Below are positions 8,201 to 9,305 of a stretch of 9,305 bases of DNA, piece after piece (the stretch's first letter is position 1; the number at the start of each line of letters is the position of its first letter). The stretch is from NCBI GenBank assembly GCA_019245255.1, contig JAFARV010000220.1, forward strand, positions 1 to 9,305, written 5' to 3'. Made by a program: the position numbers and the translations under genes. The notes under the pieces are model-generated. The model saw only the letters and a program-made list of their open reading frames with translations, made no database searches and was not told where the DNA came from. Source of the DNA: Acidobacteriaceae bacterium. GTDB lineage: Bacteria; Acidobacteriota; Terriglobia; Bryobacterales; Bryobacteraceae.

Positions 8201-8574
8201 GTCACCTCGACCGCGGTCTGCACCCTGCCGACAGCGAGTTGTATCGGAACACTTCGAACCTGGCTCGGCTGCAGGAGCACGTTATCGATCACTGTCTTGT
8301 CGAACCCGGTGGCCGTCACGGAGACTCTATATCCTCCGGCCGCCAACGTTGGAAATGTGAAATTGCCAGAGTCGTTGGTCGTGGCAGTCAAGGTGACGCC
8401 AGTTTCAACTCTGGTGAGCTCGACAGTCGCCTTCGAGACGGCTGCTCCTGAAGAGTCGGTGACGACTCCCTCGATCGAGCTGCTGAATTGACCATATCCG
8501 GGTATGGTCCCAACGGCGATAGCGGCTGCAAGAAGGAAACACGTCCTGAAGCGCCTGTTGAACAACGCGGTCAT
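5287..8574 (-). CDS. Oar-like TonB-dependent outer-membrane receptor with carboxypeptidase-regulatory-like domain
   Basis: The product is 1095 residues long. The signal peptide covers about residues 1-28 (FNRRFR, hydrophobic core, GYG before QF). Residues about 33-115 form a carboxypeptidase-regulatory-like beta-sandwich (IEGVVTDSSGAAVSKATVEL ... AAGGYRVSVTATGF). The plug follows at about 145-250, with PLPGRN, the SANGQPNSANMFYIDG segment and NPDAISEMVV...FGRGSG. A long 22-strand-type barrel runs to the C-terminal Phe (FSIRIHF), the outer-membrane insertion signal. Such receptors import substrates with energy from TonB-ExbBD; this Oar-like branch is strongly expanded in Acidobacteriota. The barrel carries four closely spaced Cys pairs (about 381/391, 485/488, 730/739, 998/1008), probably in surface loops. 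The ATG is preceded by AGGGGG five nt upstream. It is first in the operon, downstream of a plausible promoter. A fructan or sucrose cargo is inferred from the GH32 and kinase neighbours. No SusD-like lipoprotein gene accompanies it. Confidence 0.93.
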   Translation of the reverse strand: MTALFNRRFRTCFLLAAAIAVGTIPGYGQFSSSIEGVVTDSSGAAVSKATVELTRVETGVTLTATTNDSGNFTFPTLAAGGYRVSVTATGFDKTVIDNVLLQPSQVRSVPIQLAVGRVQTAVEVTAGAEAVQTDESKITSTVSQLELNELPLPGRNVLNAINLTPGVTGTGMMGNNPAGVLVSNQFPAVSANGQPNSANMFYIDGTTVNDSPSSGDARIVLNPDAISEMVVSANEFSAQFGRGSGVVVQMFSRAGVNQFHGSLYEYLQNSALNARNIFQNQVLPNYGRVLIPSRSNEFGGAFGGPILKNKTFFWFSWDQLISEQPQSNVVTVETPQLVSWMTSNLPNNLSTQLLKSYTPSAVNLQNFQTVSQVLQSELGQTCSGSGPSGLPCSLPILATGTHTFSNPNDGHQWTLRVDQNFTNDRLYFNYIGIIQTTTSDNVRPQWNKPVPVPSWYSALDWTHTFSSTVLNEMSLGGTHNSLSINCKICTVPQINPGPLPSFGDAGFAPINFAQADLHWRDIVSLSKGKHTVKAGLEIFENQDFATFTNWDSRPTFNFNNVFQFVADTPQSETGPYSYNPLTGALGDNNHYWMSFYYGGFVQDDYKIKPNLTISAGLRYEYQANPYERHGNRDDLFLGAGPGLGNEIANSYVKQDKYAYNGGVGRFAPRFSFAWQPGNSPNWSIRGGWGMFVNRGGNTIWSDTAAGNPPLTATLNLNITNPTGPYPSFALCNSSTFPFECPIPALPTLGLNPRGGVIGTIVNAGGPDMNMKLSYAENRFFGVQRSFHGDWLLEADYTGSHGVDLYAERNLNTYVGNMLINNGKFVGLNPYFANIIYADNSNFSQYNALALSLRKAFSHGLVFKTVYTESRTIDDVSGAPGQNKTEGALVINPWNINNQKATSSQDIPHQLVFDFVYQIPTPNFSRRVERALLRGWEFSGIGTFTAGLPFTVYSGTGNWGSQGIYYDLPNAPTGALAEGGYTRTQYLNGIFPASDFPSPCPAGTSTALGCGVEGNLGRNTYRGPYFAQVDAGFTKNSKIPWFTAEGAELQFRAEIANVLNRVNLTGMDGNLADGNFGRATGVGIARTPQFSIRIHF

Positions 8575-8579
8575 TCATT

Positions 8580-8585
8580 CCCCCT
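8580..8585 (-). promoter_or_regulatory. Ribosome binding site of the receptor gene
   Basis: AGGGGG on the minus strand ends five nt before the ATG at 8574. A second ATG lies 4 nt upstream (ATGAATGA) but is out of frame and closed at once by TGA, so 8574 is the start. Confidence 0.75.
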
Positions 8586-8651
8586 GGAACGCGATGCGCT
8601 CGGGACGGAGACTCTGTTCCGAGGCCTCGTTTCGAATTCACGATCACCCTT

Positions 8652-8680
8652 TTTATACTGGATTAGCTCTATTGCCACAA
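8652..8680 (-). promoter_or_regulatory. Candidate promoter of the receptor-TPR-kinase-GH32 operon
   Basis: Reading the minus strand, TTGTGG (8680-8675) is separated by exactly 17 nt from TATAAA (8657-8652). The -10 matches the sigma-70 consensus at 5 of 6 bases; the -35 matches only its TTG. Transcription would start near 8645, leaving a leader of about 70 nt. The weak -35 with palindromes directly upstream would suit activator-dependent or repressible control. Confidence 0.45.
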
Positions 8681-8681
8681 G

Positions 8682-8708
8682 AGGTAATTACCTGTAGTAC
8701 CTTAAGGT
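8682..8708. promoter_or_regulatory. Paired palindromes, candidate operators upstream of the receptor promoter
   Basis: AGGTAATTACCT (8682-8693) is a perfect 12-bp palindrome and ACCTTAAGGT (8699-8708) a perfect 10-bp palindrome; their centres are 16 bp apart. Both are built from AGGT/ACCT half sites. They begin one base upstream of the candidate -35 of the receptor promoter, a typical place for a regulator. The protein that binds them is not known; the adjacent GntR/LacI hybrid is the obvious candidate. Confidence 0.45.
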
Positions 8709-8721
8709 GATTTTTGCGATA

Positions 8722-8749
8722 TTGACTTAAAGTTGAATGAGCTTGTAAT
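8722..8749 (+). promoter_or_regulatory. Candidate promoter of the regulator gene
   Basis: TTGACT (8722-8727, 5 of 6 to consensus), a 16-nt spacer and TGTAAT (8744-8749, 5 of 6) form a good sigma-70-like promoter on the plus strand. The start site would be near 8756, giving a leader of about 130-155 nt before the regulator. Confidence 0.5.
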
Positions 8750-8768
8750 CTTTGCAATATCTTACAAG
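8742..8768. promoter_or_regulatory. 27-bp inverted repeat, candidate autoregulatory operator
   Basis: CTTGTAA (8742-8748) and TTACAAG (8762-8768) are perfect inverted arms 20 bp apart centre to centre, about two helical turns, with a TTGCAA palindrome (8752-8757) near the middle. The left arm overlaps the -10 of the candidate regulator promoter and the right arm lies just past its start site. Binding there would block transcription, so autorepression by the encoded regulator is a reasonable inference. Confidence 0.5.
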
Positions 8769-8909
8769 GATATGGCTCCCGGAACCTGTATAAATAGGAA
8801 AATTTATGGAAGAGTGGTTTGCGGCGATTCGGCCCAAGTCTCGACCAGCTCGCCACGAAATCAATCTGAGCTGATCGGGCAAATGCTGTATATTCTAAAT
8901 GGCCGCAAA

Positions 8910-9305
8910 ATGGCACAGACCAGCAAGCCGGTTCCGGACGACGGTACACCGTCCGCTACCAAGTACAAGGCAATACTGACTGCTCTCAGTGAAGCCATCA
9001 AGGCAGGGAAATACAAAGCGGGACAGCGGCTGCCGAGCGAAGCTCAGTTGAGCCGTACGTTCGGAGTCACGCGGCTAACCGTAGCCCGCGCCCTCAATGA
9101 ATTGGAAGCCGCGAGGGTCATTTCCCGAAGGCCTGGGTCCGGCAGCTATGTGACGGATGGGGCACATGCGATGGGGCGGACATTCGGGCTTTTGATTCCG
9201 GAACTGGGTGAAACGGAGATCTTCGAACCTATCTGTCATGGAATGGCTCGCGCCCGCCGTTCGACTCATGACGAGTTGCTCTGGGGTGCGGCCACGCGCG
9301 GCGCT
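8910..9305 (+). CDS. GntR-type winged-helix / LacI-type sugar-binding hybrid regulator, N-terminal part (cut by window edge)
   Basis: The frame is open for 132 codons to the right edge. Residues about 18-82 form a GntR winged helix: KYKAILTALSEAIKAGKYKA, then GQRLPSEAQLSRTFGVTRLT (39-58), then VARALNELEAARVISRRPGSGSYV (58-81), with the typical P-SE--L and G-G-YV elements. From residue 90 the sequence RTFGLLIPELGETEIFEPIC resembles the first strand and helix of LacI-family periplasmic-binding-like domains. This combination is known from AraR-type repressors, which bind DNA and are released by a sugar. The rest of the sensing domain is outside the window. I chose ATG 8910 because it sits just before the winged helix; an in-frame ATG at 8883 would add nine residues. 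Neither start has a strong ribosome binding site. The gene diverges from the fructan operon and is probably its regulator. Confidence 0.85.
   Translation, partial: MAQTSKPVPDDGTPSATKYKAILTALSEAIKAGKYKAGQRLPSEAQLSRTFGVTRLTVARALNELEAARVISRRPGSGSYVTDGAHAMGRTFGLLIPELGETEIFEPICHGMARARRSTHDELLWGAATRGA

Larger units (their letters stand above)
8575..8909. other. Divergent control region between receptor operon and regulator gene
   Basis: This 335-nt non-coding stretch is clearly AT-richer than the flanking genes, especially at 8640-8810. It contains one candidate promoter per direction, two short perfect palindromes, a 27-bp inverted repeat and a pair of near-identical TTTGC[G/A]ATAT direct repeats (8713-8722, 8751-8760). 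The receptor leader of about 70 nt shows no recognisable riboswitch. The plus-strand frame stays open upstream of the regulator start, but that stretch does not look like protein. Confidence 0.7.

Noticed and set aside
8048..8491. Plus-strand open frame of 147 codons
   Set aside because: It is antisense to the regulatory-like and plug domains of the receptor; its Val/Ser/Thr-rich sequence mirrors the opposite strand.
8789..8794. TATAAA at 8789-8794 as the regulator -10
   Set aside because: No -35-like hexamer occurs 16-18 nt upstream (AAGGAT region); the TTGACT/TGTAAT pair further upstream is a better fit. It remains a possible secondary promoter.
8653..8949. Minus-strand open frame of 98 codons across the control region
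   Set aside because: It spans the AT-rich promoter region and the start of the divergent regulator, lacks a ribosome binding site and has no recognisable features.

Overview
The window looks like an Acidobacteriota chromosome, probably Terriglobia-like. The best taxonomic hint is the large Oar-type TonB-dependent receptor with an N-terminal carboxypeptidase-regulatory-like domain. Receptors of this type, often placed beside sugar enzymes with no SusD partner, are characteristic of that phylum. Base composition by eye is moderately GC-rich. The assignment is inference from gene types, not from a marker gene. No RNA genes, CRISPR arrays or mobile elements are visible.

Left part (1-961). The minus strand carries the N-terminus of an epoxide-hydrolase-like alpha/beta hydrolase, cut off by the window edge. 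Diverging from it on the plus strand is an exported glutathione peroxidase-family protein with two conserved cysteines. It lacks the catalytic Gln of the classical tetrad.

Central part (1007-8574, minus strand, transcribed right to left). Four genes form one probable operon for fructan or sucrose use: TonB-dependent receptor, exported TPR protein, PfkB sugar kinase (probably fructokinase), and an exported GH32 fructan/sucrose hydrolase. The last three are physically locked together: TPR and kinase overlap by 4 nt (ATGA), and kinase and GH32 overlap by 17 nt with a strong ribosome binding site and a TTG start inside the kinase gene. The receptor is separated from the TPR gene by 97 nt containing an imperfect stem-loop.

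Right part (8575-9305). A 335-nt AT-richer divergent control region separates the receptor from a plus-strand regulator, whose N-terminal 132 residues are in the window. The regulator has a GntR-type winged helix followed by the beginning of a LacI-type sugar-binding domain, an AraR-like architecture. The control region has one plausible promoter in each direction, two short perfect palindromes just upstream of the receptor promoter, and a 27-bp inverted repeat covering the -10 and start site of the regulator promoter.

Proposed working model (inference): fructo-oligosaccharides or sucrose cross the outer membrane through the receptor. The exported GH32 enzyme releases fructose, the kinase phosphorylates it in the cytoplasm, the TPR protein serves an unknown periplasmic scaffolding or substrate-handling role, and the GntR/LacI hybrid senses sugar and controls both directions. 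No inner-membrane sugar transporter is present in the window.
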